DNA of 64,000 bases from Sinanaerobacter chloroacetimidivorans. Lineage in GTDB: Bacteria; Bacillota; Clostridia; Peptostreptococcales; Anaerovoracaceae. Each line of letters begins with the position of its first letter. Positions within the stretch are counted from its first letter, which is position 1. The notes beneath the pieces were generated by a model. That model saw only the letters and a list, made by a program, of their open reading frames with translations. It had not been told where the DNA came from and searched no databases. Positions 16,221 through 24,458 of the stretch are shown here, piece after piece. The stretch is taken from the NCBI RefSeq assembly GCF_018128545.1, contig NZ_JAGSND010000005.1, positions 204,384-268,383 of the forward strand, in the 5' to 3' direction. The translations under genes were made by a program, and so were the position numbers.

Positions 16221-17845
16221 AGGGTGAGGTTTCCATGAAGGCAGATATAATATTGTACAATGGCAGCGTATTAACGGTAGATCACAAGGATTCTGTTGTT
16301 TCTGCCGTGGCGACAAAAGACAATAAAATTATTTATGCAGGCTCTGATGATGAGGCGCTGAAATTTTTCGGAGAAAACACAAAACTGATAGACTTGAAAG
16401 GCAGGAGCCTGGTTCCCGGATTTATCGATTCTCACCTGCATACTGCCGTACTTGGTGCAAATTCGCTTGCTATTGACTGCAGATCACCAGGTGTTACTTC
16501 TATTGAAGATATCAAAAGGCTAATCAAAGAGGCTGCGAAAGTAACCCCCAAGGGCCAGTGGATCAGGGGCTGGGGCTATGATCATTCCAAGCTGACAGAG
16601 AAAAGACATCCCAATCGATATGATTTGGATGAGGCTGCTCCTGAGCATCCTGTGATTCTGACCAGAGTCTGTGCACATATTTCCGCCCATAACTCTCTAA
16701 GTCTGAAGACTGCCGGTATAGCGGATGATGCATCAGATCCTGAAGGGGGAGTGATGGATAGAGAGCATGGCAGGATTAACGGAGTAATGAGAGAAAATGC
16801 CCACATGCAAATTCTGAAAACCTCACAGCTTTCCAGAGAAGAATTAATCCATGCCATGAGTGCCGCCAACGATATTCTGATCAGGGAGGGCATCACCTCG
16901 GTTCATGATTCCGGCGGCTACGGAGCAGTTCAAATGAGTGCAATCCAGGATGCCGTAAAGGAAAAGAAGCTTCGGCTCAGACTCTATGCTATGATTTTTT
17001 CTTTTGTGGAGAATCTCAGCTTTGTTGAAGAGTATATTCATATGGGACTTCATACAGGATTCGGAGATGACCATTTCCGGTTAGGGCCTGTAAAGGTGAT
17101 GATCGACGGCAGCAGCAGCGGTCCGACGGCCGCCACAATAGAACCGTACTGCAGCAATCCCGGTGACTCAGGAATCCTGAGCATGACCCAGGAACAGGTA
17201 GATGATATTATTATAAGGGCTCATAAAGCCGGTTGGCAGGTTACCTCTCATGCGGTGGGAGATAAGGCTGTCACCATGATTGTAAGTGCAATCGAAAAGG
17301 CCTTGCAACAATTTCCAAGAGAAAACCATCGCCACAGAATAGAACATTGTGCCATGATCAATGATGAGCTTTTAGACAGAATCAAGAAAACGGGTATTAT
17401 TCCAATTCCCAACCCCATATTCCTATATGAATTCGGTGACGGCTATATGGTGAACTATGGAAAGGAAAGGGCTTATAGAATGTTTCCAAATAAAAGCTAT
17501 TTTGACAGAGGAATCCTTGCGGCGGGAAGCAGCGACAGTCCCATCACCTTTTCGAACCCCATTCTAAACATGCATCTTGCTGTGAATCGAGAGACCCAGA
17601 CCGGCCAGATGATCAACCTGAAGGAACGGATTTCGGTGAAGGAGGCTTTACGAATGTTCACTTATCACGGCGCTTATGCAAGCTTTGAGGAGGATCGAAA
17701 AGGCTCTATTGAAGCGGGTAAACTTGCAGATCTGGTGCTCCTGTCCGACGATCTTTTAAAGGTATCATCTGACAGAATCAAAGAGATAACCGTGGACATG
17801 ACAATCATTGACGGGGATATCGTTTATCGAAAAGAATCCGAATAG
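16211..17845 (+). CDS. YtcJ-like amidohydrolase
   Basis: 544 residues. The ATG at 16211 follows AAGGAGGTGTTTCA inside the previous gene; an alternative ATG at 16235 matches the usual family N-terminus (MKADIILYNGSVLTVD) better. The metal site is FIDSHLHTA (HxH, about residue 74), with further ligands in SHAVGDKA and RIEHCAMI and the late Asp in AAGSSDSPITF, all as expected for YtcJ/AepA-type amidohydrolases with a split C-terminal beta-sandwich (GSIEAGKLADLVLLSDD). These hydrolyse amide or N-acyl bonds with mostly unknown natural substrates. Part of the uptake/hydrolysis cluster. Confidence 0.9.
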   Translation: MRVKGEVSMKADIILYNGSVLTVDHKDSVVSAVATKDNKIIYAGSDDEALKFFGENTKLIDLKGRSLVPGFIDSHLHTAVLGANSLAIDCRSPGVTSIEDIKRLIKEAAKVTPKGQWIRGWGYDHSKLTEKRHPNRYDLDEAAPEHPVILTRVCAHISAHNSLSLKTAGIADDASDPEGGVMDREHGRINGVMRENAHMQILKTSQLSREELIHAMSAANDILIREGITSVHDSGGYGAVQMSAIQDAVKEKKLRLRLYAMIFSFVENLSFVEEYIHMGLHTGFGDDHFRLGPVKVMIDGSSSGPTAATIEPYCSNPGDSGILSMTQEQVDDIIIRAHKAGWQVTSHAVGDKAVTMIVSAIEKALQQFPRENHRHRIEHCAMINDELLDRIKKTGIIPIPNPIFLYEFGDGYMVNYGKERAYRMFPNKSYFDRGILAAGSSDSPITFSNPILNMHLAVNRETQTGQMINLKERISVKEALRMFTYHGAYASFEEDRKGSIEAGKLADLVLLSDDLLKVSSDRIKEITVDMTIIDGDIVYRKESE

Positions 17846-17885
17846 CGGTATCCGCAAGAAAATCAATTCGGGATGGCTGGAATTG

Positions 17886-17925
17886 ATGAGCCATGGCTAT
17901 TCAGCTATGGCTCATATAAATTTTT
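17886..17925. terminator. Bidirectional terminator between amidohydrolase and the small membrane protein gene
   Basis: ATGAGCCATGGCT / AGCTATGGCTCAT, 13 bp with one wobble, loop ATTC. T run to the right, and A/T-rich on the other strand. Confidence 0.85.
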
Positions 17926-17938
17926 AAAAACTATTTTT

Positions 17939-18184
17939 TTACTTTGAATTCGTTTTATTATTTAAGATATTTTTATGCTGCTTCTCTGTAAAGCCCCACT
18001 TTAACTTATAGCCGACATACATGAGAATGCATAAATACAGCCAGACAATCAAGGTAAAACCATAAATGAAGGGTAAACCTAAGATTCGCGGTTCTATACG
18101 GTTAATATAGAAAATTCCCGGAAACTCAATGGCAGCAAATCCGATTAGTATGAGGAACCATAGTAACCTGTATTTTTTTTTCAT
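17939..18184 (-). CDS. Small membrane protein, paralogue of the SSS partner (DUF3311-like)
   Basis: 81 residues, two membrane segments. It shares WFLILIGFAAIEFPGIF and LGLPFIYGFTL with the 79-residue protein at 13113. The ATG at 18184 follows GGAGGGAGAATCT. It stands 20 nt after the cyclopropane synthase gene on the minus strand and has no symporter beside it. It may be the displaced partner of symporter copy 1 (8726), which lacks one, or have a separate role; no direct evidence. Confidence 0.8.
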   Translation of the reverse strand: MKKKYRLLWFLILIGFAAIEFPGIFYINRIEPRILGLPFIYGFTLIVWLYLCILMYVGYKLKWGFTEKQHKNILNNKTNSK

Positions 18185-18204
18185 AGATTCTCCCTCCTAT
18201 TTGA

Positions 18205-19389
18205 TTACTCGTACAGATGGCATCTGGTAAGGGGCATGTCGTTTTTCGGTCCCTTGGACAATAGGATTTGATGAAGGTCGATGACTCCGTTGTTGAAGGA
18301 AGCCGCACAGGAGCACAGGTAGAGCTCCCACATTCTGATGAATTGATCGTCAAACATCATTTTAACCTGATCCATTGCCTGCAGGTAATTTTCCCTCCAG
18401 CAAAGTAATGTCTTTACGTAGTGCTGTCTTAAGCTTTCCACATCCAGGGTATAAAATCTGTGATCACCGCAGATCTGTATGATTTCTCTCAAGCTAGGAA
18501 TCACGCCGCCGGGGAAAATATATTTTTTAATCCAGGGATCTCCCGGATGTTCTTTCAACGCACTGATGTAATGGAGCAGGAAAAGGCCCTGGGGCTTCAG
18601 CACCGCATCCACATTTTCAAAGAATAGTTCATAGTTGGCTCGTCCTACATGCTCCAACATCCCGACACTTACGACACGATCAAAGGTCAGATCAGATTTT
18701 TTCAGTTCTCTGTAATCCATAATTTTCACTTCCAGATGATCCTGCAAACCTTCTTCTTCTATTTTCTTTTGAAATCCCTTTGCCTGTTCTTCGCTCAGCG
18801 TAATTCCTACGCCGTGGATATGATGGCGTTTTGCTGCCTCCAGGAGAAGATAGCCCCAGCCGCAGCCGATATCCAGCAGGCTCATTCCATCCTTGATGTT
18901 TAACTTGGATAAAATATGATCGATTTTATTCTCCTGAGCCTCATCCAAAGTATCCTTCTCATTTTTAAAGTAGGCGCAGGAATAATTCATGGTATTTCCC
19001 AGCCAAAGGGAATAGAAATCGTTGCCGATATCGTAATGGGAGGAAACCTCTTTCTTTTGGTTTTTCGCGCTGGTAGAACTGTGAAGCAGCTTTTTTAGAG
19101 AATGGGAATCCACTGCAAATTTCTCAATCTGACTTAATGCAATATTGAGAGCGGCAAACAAATCGCCTTCCACTTCAATATCTCGATTCATGTAAGCCTC
19201 ACCTAAAGCCAGAGACGTACTGTGCAGCAAATCCGTCTTCTTAAGCGGGCGGTTTACCGTGACGGTAAATTGGGATTCACCGTTCCCTACCTTGATCGGT
19301 TCTTCGTCAGGAAGCTTCACCGTAAAGGGTATATTGCTGATTTGTTCAAGATATTTCAACACTTTTCCCTTTTCAATACCAAAAATCAT
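18205..19389 (-). CDS. cfa: Cyclopropane-fatty-acyl-phospholipid synthase
   Basis: 394 residues. The SAM-binding methyltransferase core has LLDIGCGWGYLLLEAA (about residue 165) and the Cfa-type lead-in SSHYDIGNDFYSLWLGNTMNYSCAYF. Conserved IFPGGVIPSLREI and the C-terminal motif MWELYLCSCAASF are also in place. It transfers a methylene from S-adenosylmethionine to double bonds of membrane phospholipid chains, an envelope adaptation to acid or stationary phase. Translation starts at 19389 after AAGGAAGGATGTGATAAA. It shares a transcript with the small membrane protein gene downstream. Confidence 0.92.
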   Translation of the reverse strand: MIFGIEKGKVLKYLEQISNIPFTVKLPDEEPIKVGNGESQFTVTVNRPLKKTDLLHSTSLALGEAYMNRDIEVEGDLFAALNIALSQIEKFAVDSHSLKKLLHSSTSAKNQKKEVSSHYDIGNDFYSLWLGNTMNYSCAYFKNEKDTLDEAQENKIDHILSKLNIKDGMSLLDIGCGWGYLLLEAAKRHHIHGVGITLSEEQAKGFQKKIEEEGLQDHLEVKIMDYRELKKSDLTFDRVVSVGMLEHVGRANYELFFENVDAVLKPQGLFLLHYISALKEHPGDPWIKKYIFPGGVIPSLREIIQICGDHRFYTLDVESLRQHYVKTLLCWRENYLQAMDQVKMMFDDQFIRMWELYLCSCAASFNNGVIDLHQILLSKGPKNDMPLTRCHLYE

Positions 19390-19437
19390 TTTATCACATC
19401 CTTCCTTTTTCTTTTGTTAAAAAAAACTGTTAAATTT

Positions 19438-19466
19438 ATCCTATTCCTATTTAAATCAAATTGCAA
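19438..19466 (-). promoter_or_regulatory. Promoter of cfa
   Basis: Minus strand TTGCAA (19466-19461), 17 nt, TAGGAT (19443-19438). Confidence 0.45.
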
Positions 19467-19489
19467 GTCGATTTAAGGTATTTATTTCC

Positions 19490-19518
19490 TTGAAAATCTC
19501 CAATTTTCATAGTATAAT
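19490..19518 (+). promoter_or_regulatory. Promoter of the second two-component system
   Basis: TTGAAA, 17 nt, TATAAT. It would give a leader of about 190 nt. Within that leader, TAAGAA occurs at 19617 and 19640 as TCGTAAGAAATT and TTGTTAAGAATA, a direct repeat of the sort bound by OmpR-type regulators. Confidence 0.65.
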
Positions 19519-19713
19519 GATGACGCAATCGTGGAGAATTTTTCGACTGCAGAAAAATTTTCTTAATGTGTACATTTCAACGGGGACAAATTTTCGCCTC
19601 GTTATTAATAAATTCGTAAGAAATTCAAAGACTTTTTGTTAAGAATAATAAGGTATCCTCTAAGTAAGACTGGAAAAAGGGGGTGCCTATTTTATTGGAA
19701 AGGAGCGGAAGAT

Positions 19714-20403
19714 ATGAACATTTTAATCTGCGATGACGACAAGGAAATCGCAAATGCCATCGAGGTGTACCTGAGAAATGAAGGGTATGGGATTTTCAAG
19801 GCTTACGACGGGATAGAAGCTCTTGATGTGATACGAAAAGAGGAAATTCATCTTGTACTGATGGATATCATGATGCCAAGGCTGGATGGCATGAGGACTA
19901 CCATGAAAATCAGGGAAGAAAAAAATATTCCGATTATTATGCTTTCGGCGAAATCAGAGGATTATGACAAGATCACAGGCCTGAATATCGGCGCTGATGA
20001 TTATATCACCAAGCCGTTTAATCCGCTGGAGCTTATTGCCAGAGTAAAATCACAATTGAGAAGGTACGTAAACCTTGGGAGCATGGAGAAAAAAACCGGG
20101 GTTTTTAAATCAGGGGGATTGATGGTGGACGACGAGGCTAAAACCGTCACGCTGGATGGAGAACAGGTACTTGTCACCCCCATAGAGTACGGAATTTTAA
20201 AATTATTGACAGAAAATGCAGGAAAGGTGTTTTCCATGGATCAAATCTATGAGGCTGTTTGGAACGAACCCTCTTATAATCCGGAAAATACCGTAGCAGT
20301 ACACATTCGGAGAATTCGGGAAAAGATTGAGATCAATCCGAAGGAACCGAGATACTTAAAGGTGGTGTGGGGAATTGGATATAAAATTGAGAAGCTTTCC
20401 TAA
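19714..20403 (+). CDS. OmpR-family response regulator
   Basis: 229 residues from the ATG at 19714 (AAAGGAGCGGAAGAT precedes it; the reading frame extends upstream without a site). Receiver: DDDKE acidic pair, phospho-Asp in LVLMDIMMPR, and ITKPFNP. Winged helix: VTPIEYGILKLL and NTVAVHIRRIREKIEI. It resembles the VanR-like group widespread in Clostridia. It overlaps the kinase gene by 29 nt, so the two are co-translated. Direct repeats upstream may be an autoregulatory site. Confidence 0.93.
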   Translation: MNILICDDDKEIANAIEVYLRNEGYGIFKAYDGIEALDVIRKEEIHLVLMDIMMPRLDGMRTTMKIREEKNIPIIMLSAKSEDYDKITGLNIGADDYITKPFNPLELIARVKSQLRRYVNLGSMEKKTGVFKSGGLMVDDEAKTVTLDGEQVLVTPIEYGILKLLTENAGKVFSMDQIYEAVWNEPSYNPENTVAVHIRRIREKIEINPKEPRYLKVVWGIGYKIEKLS

Positions 20404-22660
20404 GCAAAAAATATTTACAACAGCAGCATTTATCCTTTGCGTGGTGATGTTCATCGGCGCATTGTCTGCCGGAGCAGTAGCGATAAAGGCAGCGACAGAG
20501 GACGAGGTGTTTTCCGGCAGTGTGGATGAACTTATCCTTTATAATCATTATTATGAAAGTGCATCTTTTCAGCGGGAATATCAAATGAAGCTGGATAACA
20601 TTCTCTATTTAATTGATCGATTTAAGAGTGAAGAATATATTAAAAGCGGAAAGACCATTAGCGATGGTAGAATGGAAGATGCAATCAGGACCCTGTTTTA
20701 TGAGACTACATATTCCTATGAGGCGTATGAAAATGTGGATAACGGTTATGGGGAAACCAGAACAATTACCATTGTAGGGCAGAATCCCTCGGAGAAGTAT
20801 GGCGCTGATTTTGAGGTCCCGTCAGTTCGGCAGAGTTTTATGAATGACCATCAGGAAGAGATTACCAGGATTAGTGAATCGCTGATCATGGACGACTTGC
20901 GTGCCTTCAGATCGTATCAGAAAGCATTGAAAGAAATAGAGGGATTTTCTTTCTACGCTACAGATGGGGTGAACGTGGTGACCAATCTGAATACAACGGA
21001 ATCGGCAATAGACAGCAAGCAGTTTACAAAAGATCCGGCATATTTTATTTACGAAAATGACACTCTGAACAAAGTTCCTTCGTCACAGGAAATACCGAAT
21101 ACTGGGATGAAGTACTTTGACAGAAATCTGGAGGAGACGCTGCACGCACATTATAATGAGGCATTAAAGGTATATTTCTCCTTCGATGAACACTACTTAG
21201 ACGAAAAAGAAGCTGCCTATGCGGAAGCCAGGGCCGATATCCTTCAGTGGGTTCCGGTGGTTGTAATCTGTGCTCTGCTTTCCCTTGTCTCGCTGGTTTA
21301 CCTTATCGTGACAACGGGAAGGAAGAATAAAAACGGGGAGATTACTGTTTATAAAATCGATAAGCTGCTTACTGAAATTCAACTTTTTATTATAGGTGTT
21401 CTCTTTATTGGCGGAGGCCTGACCTTTTTAAACCTATGCCTGGAGGCGCTGCGTTACGGTGTTTATTTCGGCGGATATTATTACGGATTCGGAGGCTCCA
21501 TCTTTGTCACCATTTTCCTGGCAGCCGTTGTGGGATTGGGATCAGCAGGCATTGGGCTGGCATTTATCCTTTCCTGTGTGAGAAATCTGAAATCAGGAAG
21601 GTTTTTAAAGAATTCGGTTATTTATAACGCAGTCTATGCAGTGTGGTACGGAGTCAAGGCTTTGTATTACGGGGGGAGCCTGATGAGGAAGGTGGTACTA
21701 ATTACCCTTGCTATCTGTCTTCTTTCGGCAACGATGGTGCTGGCACCAGTGGTAGCTATTGTCATATTGGCTCTGGCCCCGAAATGGGTGAAAAAATTTG
21801 AGGAAATCGAAAAGGGTGTCAATGAGGTGAAAAGCGGAAATCTTACCTACAAAATACCGCTGCAGGGAGAAGGGGAACTGGATGTTCTGGCTCAGGGAAT
21901 CAATGAAATATCCGAGGCTTCCAATAAAGCGATCCAGAATGAACTAAAAAATCAGAGGCTGAAAACAGATCTGATTTCCAATGTATCCCATGATCTGAAA
22001 ACACCGTTGACCTCCATCATTACCTATATCGATTTACTGAAAAAAGAGGGGCTGGATTGTGAGGACGCACCGAAATATCTTGAGATTTTGGATCAAAAGA
22101 GCAGCCGGTTGAAGAAGCTTACAGAAGATCTGTTTGATGCGGCCAAAGCCTCCAGCGGCGCCATTCCCGTCAGATTTGAAAAGGTGGAACTCCTGTCTCT
22201 GATCAATCAGGGCCTTGGAGAAATGGGAGAACGGATCGAAGCTTCCGGCCTTGAATTCAAAATCACTGCGGAGAAGGAAAAATACTATGTAAATGCGGAC
22301 GGACTTCTTCTCTGGAGAGTGGTGGAAAACCTGCTGAGCAATGTGCTGAAATATGCCCTGGAAGGTTCCAGAGTCTACCTGAACCTGAAAGAACAGGCAG
22401 GAACGAATGGGAAAGCTTCCATGGTAATTCTGGAAATGAAAAATATTTCAAAGACGGAGCTCAATATCGATTCGGCAGAGCTGATGGAGCGCTTCAAGCG
22501 GGGAGATGAATCCAGAACCACGGAAGGAAGCGGACTTGGCCTTGCCATTGCAAAGGATTTGGTGAGACTTCAGAACGGTTGGTTTGACATTGTAATTGAT
22601 GGAGATCTGTTTAAGGCCATTGTTATGCTGGATACGTATTCCGATAATCCGGAGAATTAA
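20375..22660 (+). CDS. Sensor histidine kinase (VanS-like) with large extracytoplasmic domain
   Basis: 761 residues. The start is uncertain: TTG at 20375 or TTG at 20387, both within the regulator gene. A first membrane segment (about 13-35) is followed by an extracytoplasmic region of about 240 residues. Then come four to five membrane segments (about 290-480, including the Gly/Tyr-rich YGVYFGGYYYGFGGSIF), a HAMP-like region, HisKA with SNVSHDLKTPLTSIITYIDLL, and HATPase with ENLLSNVLKYAL and GSGLGLAIAKDL. The C-terminal kinase half matches the lantibiotic/cell-wall-stress class. The ligand is unknown. Confidence 0.9.
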   Translation: MDIKLRSFPKQKIFTTAAFILCVVMFIGALSAGAVAIKAATEDEVFSGSVDELILYNHYYESASFQREYQMKLDNILYLIDRFKSEEYIKSGKTISDGRMEDAIRTLFYETTYSYEAYENVDNGYGETRTITIVGQNPSEKYGADFEVPSVRQSFMNDHQEEITRISESLIMDDLRAFRSYQKALKEIEGFSFYATDGVNVVTNLNTTESAIDSKQFTKDPAYFIYENDTLNKVPSSQEIPNTGMKYFDRNLEETLHAHYNEALKVYFSFDEHYLDEKEAAYAEARADILQWVPVVVICALLSLVSLVYLIVTTGRKNKNGEITVYKIDKLLTEIQLFIIGVLFIGGGLTFLNLCLEALRYGVYFGGYYYGFGGSIFVTIFLAAVVGLGSAGIGLAFILSCVRNLKSGRFLKNSVIYNAVYAVWYGVKALYYGGSLMRKVVLITLAICLLSATMVLAPVVAIVILALAPKWVKKFEEIEKGVNEVKSGNLTYKIPLQGEGELDVLAQGINEISEASNKAIQNELKNQRLKTDLISNVSHDLKTPLTSIITYIDLLKKEGLDCEDAPKYLEILDQKSSRLKKLTEDLFDAAKASSGAIPVRFEKVELLSLINQGLGEMGERIEASGLEFKITAEKEKYYVNADGLLLWRVVENLLSNVLKYALEGSRVYLNLKEQAGTNGKASMVILEMKNISKTELNIDSAELMERFKRGDESRTTEGSGLGLAIAKDLVRLQNGWFDIVIDGDLFKAIVMLDTYSDNPEN

Positions 22661-22784
22661 TTTTTCAGCCTGCCCTTTTAAAACATCAGAAACATGGTAT
22701 AATATAGAAAAGGCACAGCAGGCCTTGCCAAACCGGCGGGGCCTGAGGCCGTAATCACAAAAGTACAGGAAAGGAGATTATTTT

Positions 22785-22943
22785 ATGGCAGAATATGAAT
22801 GCAAAATTTGCGGGTACATTTACAGTGAGGAAAATGGCTGTGAAGAAAAAGGAGTCGCTCCGGGAACCAAATGGGCTGATGTGCCTGATGATTTCGAATG
22901 TCCGCTGTGCGGCGCAGGAAAAGAAGACTTCGAATTAAAATAG
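22785..22943 (+). CDS. Rubredoxin
   Basis: 52 residues. Both iron-binding pairs are present: CKICGYIY (Cys6, Cys9) and CPLCGAGK (Cys39, Cys42), with the usual GVAPGTKWADVPDDF between. It is a one-electron carrier used by anaerobes for peroxide and oxygen detoxification and other redox work. AAAGGAG lies eight nt before the ATG. It stands alone: a TATAAT at 22698 marks a probable promoter and a terminator follows. The leader contains a GC-rich GCAGGCC/GGCCTG-type hairpin. Confidence 0.96.
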   Translation: MAEYECKICGYIYSEENGCEEKGVAPGTKWADVPDDFECPLCGAGKEDFELK

Positions 22944-22959
22944 CATAATAAAAATTAAA

Positions 22960-22994
22960 AAAATCACCCTGTTATCAATGGGGTGATTGTTTTC
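22960..22994 (+). terminator. Terminator of the rubredoxin gene
   Basis: AATCACCC / GGGTGATT stem followed by GTTTT. Confidence 0.8.
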
Positions 22995-23058
22995 ATATAC
23001 ACGTGTTATCGCTTATAAATCGTAAGCAAGCATCATCATGACTGCAAAGGATGTTGGT

Positions 23059-23517
23059 ATGAAAAGAAACGAATTTATTGGGAAAGTGGATGAACGCCTT
23101 CGGATGGTCCGTGCGGAATATGATTTTAATCAGGAGAAAATGGCAGAAATCCTAGGTATTTCAAAGAAAACTCTGGTACAGATCGAAAAGGGACGTTCCT
23201 CTCTCGGTTGGACCGGAGCCGTAGCACTCTGTACGATCTTTGCAAGAAGTGAAATCCTGAATGCGGCCTTTGGGGGAGATACCACGGATATCATTTTAGC
23301 TCTGGCTTTTGAAGGGGAAGAGCCTGATTATCCTAAAACTCTGGGAGGTAAAGTCTGGTGGAAGACCCTTGAGCAAAGCGGTCATTATAAAATACAGCAG
23401 AATATCATATCTCAGCATTACCGAATTCTGGACAGGGAAGACAGAAGAATCTGCGCCTCCTTTGAACTGGAAAAGATGAAAAATACTCTCCGAGGGTTCG
23501 TAGAAAAAGAAGAGTAA
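23059..23517 (+). CDS. XRE-family helix-turn-helix regulator
   Basis: 152 residues from the ATG at 23059, which has AAAGGA upstream; an ATG at 23038 lacks a site. The HTH spans about residues 10-65 (LRMVRAEYDFNQEKMAEILG / ISKKTLVQIEKGRSSL). The C-terminal 80 residues have a KVWWKTLEQSGHYKIQQNIISQHYRILD stretch that I do not recognise as a known ligand domain. Immediately downstream a perfect palindrome overlaps the promoter of the esterase gene, which this protein could control. Confidence 0.85.
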   Translation: MKRNEFIGKVDERLRMVRAEYDFNQEKMAEILGISKKTLVQIEKGRSSLGWTGAVALCTIFARSEILNAAFGGDTTDIILALAFEGEEPDYPKTLGGKVWWKTLEQSGHYKIQQNIISQHYRILDREDRRICASFELEKMKNTLRGFVEKEE

Positions 23518-23538
23518 AAAATAAATGTGATAAGTTCG

Positions 23539-23567
23539 TTGACGCAAAGTCCATTTTAGTGTAAAAT
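23539..23567 (+). promoter_or_regulatory. Promoter of the esterase gene
   Basis: TTGACG, 17 nt, TAAAAT. The spacer and -10 lie inside the palindrome at 23546-23585. Confidence 0.55.
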
Positions 23568-23585
23568 TACACTAAAATGGACTTT
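23546..23585. promoter_or_regulatory. Perfect 40-bp palindrome overlapping a promoter
   Basis: Two 19-nt arms (AAAGTCCATTTTAGTGTAA and its exact complement) around AA. It could be a repressor operator on the esterase promoter, or an intrinsic terminator for the upstream regulator (the right arm ends ACTTTT). The promoter overlap favours the operator reading. Confidence 0.6.
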
Positions 23586-23660
23586 TGTCATTATGCGGGA
23601 AATATTGCTTTCGGCGATGATTCCGTCATTTTCACTTTTTTTACAATGGAGGGGTTTGGG

Positions 23661-24458
23661 ATGAACAAAGAAGAATTTGGGATTTTGCTGATTCATGGGT
23701 ATGGGGGGACGCCGGAGGAAGTGAGACCTTTATATGACTATTTTTCCAGTCAGGGATATCTGGTGGAAAGCCCCCTTTTACCGGGACATGGTAAAACCAA
23801 AGAAGCGCTTTCAAGAGTATCCTATCGTGATTGGATACTTTGTGCGGAGCAAGCTTATTTAGCCTTATTAAAAAATAGAAAAAAGATCATTGTAATAGGG
23901 TTTTCCATGGGAGGACTGCTGGCGGCGAATCTTTGGCAATACGGCTATTCGGCGCTGATTACCGTCAATACCCCCATCTATTATTGGAATCCTTATCGCA
24001 TTATGGCAAATATGATTACGGATTTTCCTGTTTACGGGAAAAAGTATTGGGAGGCCGCAGAGGGCAAGCCTCTTTCCTCCATGCTGGAATTTCAGAAATT
24101 ATTGACTAAAACCAAAGCCATGTTCGAGAATATTACCTGCAGAACCATGGTGATTCAGACGTTGGATGACGATACCGTTTATCATAAAAGCGCAGACTTT
24201 ATCCATCATAAAGTCTGCGCCGATAAAACATTATTGAAATTGCCCAAAGGGGGCCATTTGATCTTTCAAAGCAGCTCCTGCATTGAAGTCTGTAAGGAAA
24301 TAGAAGCGTTTATTCACTTTAATGCTTCGATCCATAAATTTGAGTCCGCATCACTTGGCATACGCCAGTCTCCCCGCGGGGAAAGACTGACGGATCCAAC
24401 CTTCGGACCGTCAGGAATACAGCTGCGTTTAAATTGCTGGGAGAAGAATCTGCGATAG
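23661..24458 (+). CDS. Alpha/beta-hydrolase, carboxylesterase-like
   Basis: 265 residues from the ATG at 23661 (GGAGGGG upstream). LIHGYGGTPEEVRPL provides the oxyanion-hole HGxxG. The nucleophile elbow is IGFSMGGLLA (Ser). The acid is in TLDDDTVYH and the histidine in PKGGHLIF, a complete triad of the Est30/monoglyceride-lipase type. The recognisable fold ends near residue 225 (EIEAFIHF). The last 45 or so residues are read from the antisense strand of nadE, with which it overlaps by 145 nt. This tail is unlike family members and is probably an extension after loss of the original stop. Confidence 0.85.
   Translation: MNKEEFGILLIHGYGGTPEEVRPLYDYFSSQGYLVESPLLPGHGKTKEALSRVSYRDWILCAEQAYLALLKNRKKIIVIGFSMGGLLAANLWQYGYSALITVNTPIYYWNPYRIMANMITDFPVYGKKYWEAAEGKPLSSMLEFQKLLTKTKAMFENITCRTMVIQTLDDDTVYHKSADFIHHKVCADKTLLKLPKGGHLIFQSSSCIEVCKEIEAFIHFNASIHKFESASLGIRQSPRGERLTDPTFGPSGIQLRLNCWEKNLR

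Noticed and set aside
15696..16316. 206-residue minus-strand ORF
   Set aside because: Antisense across the M20/amidohydrolase junction, where both sense genes are clear.
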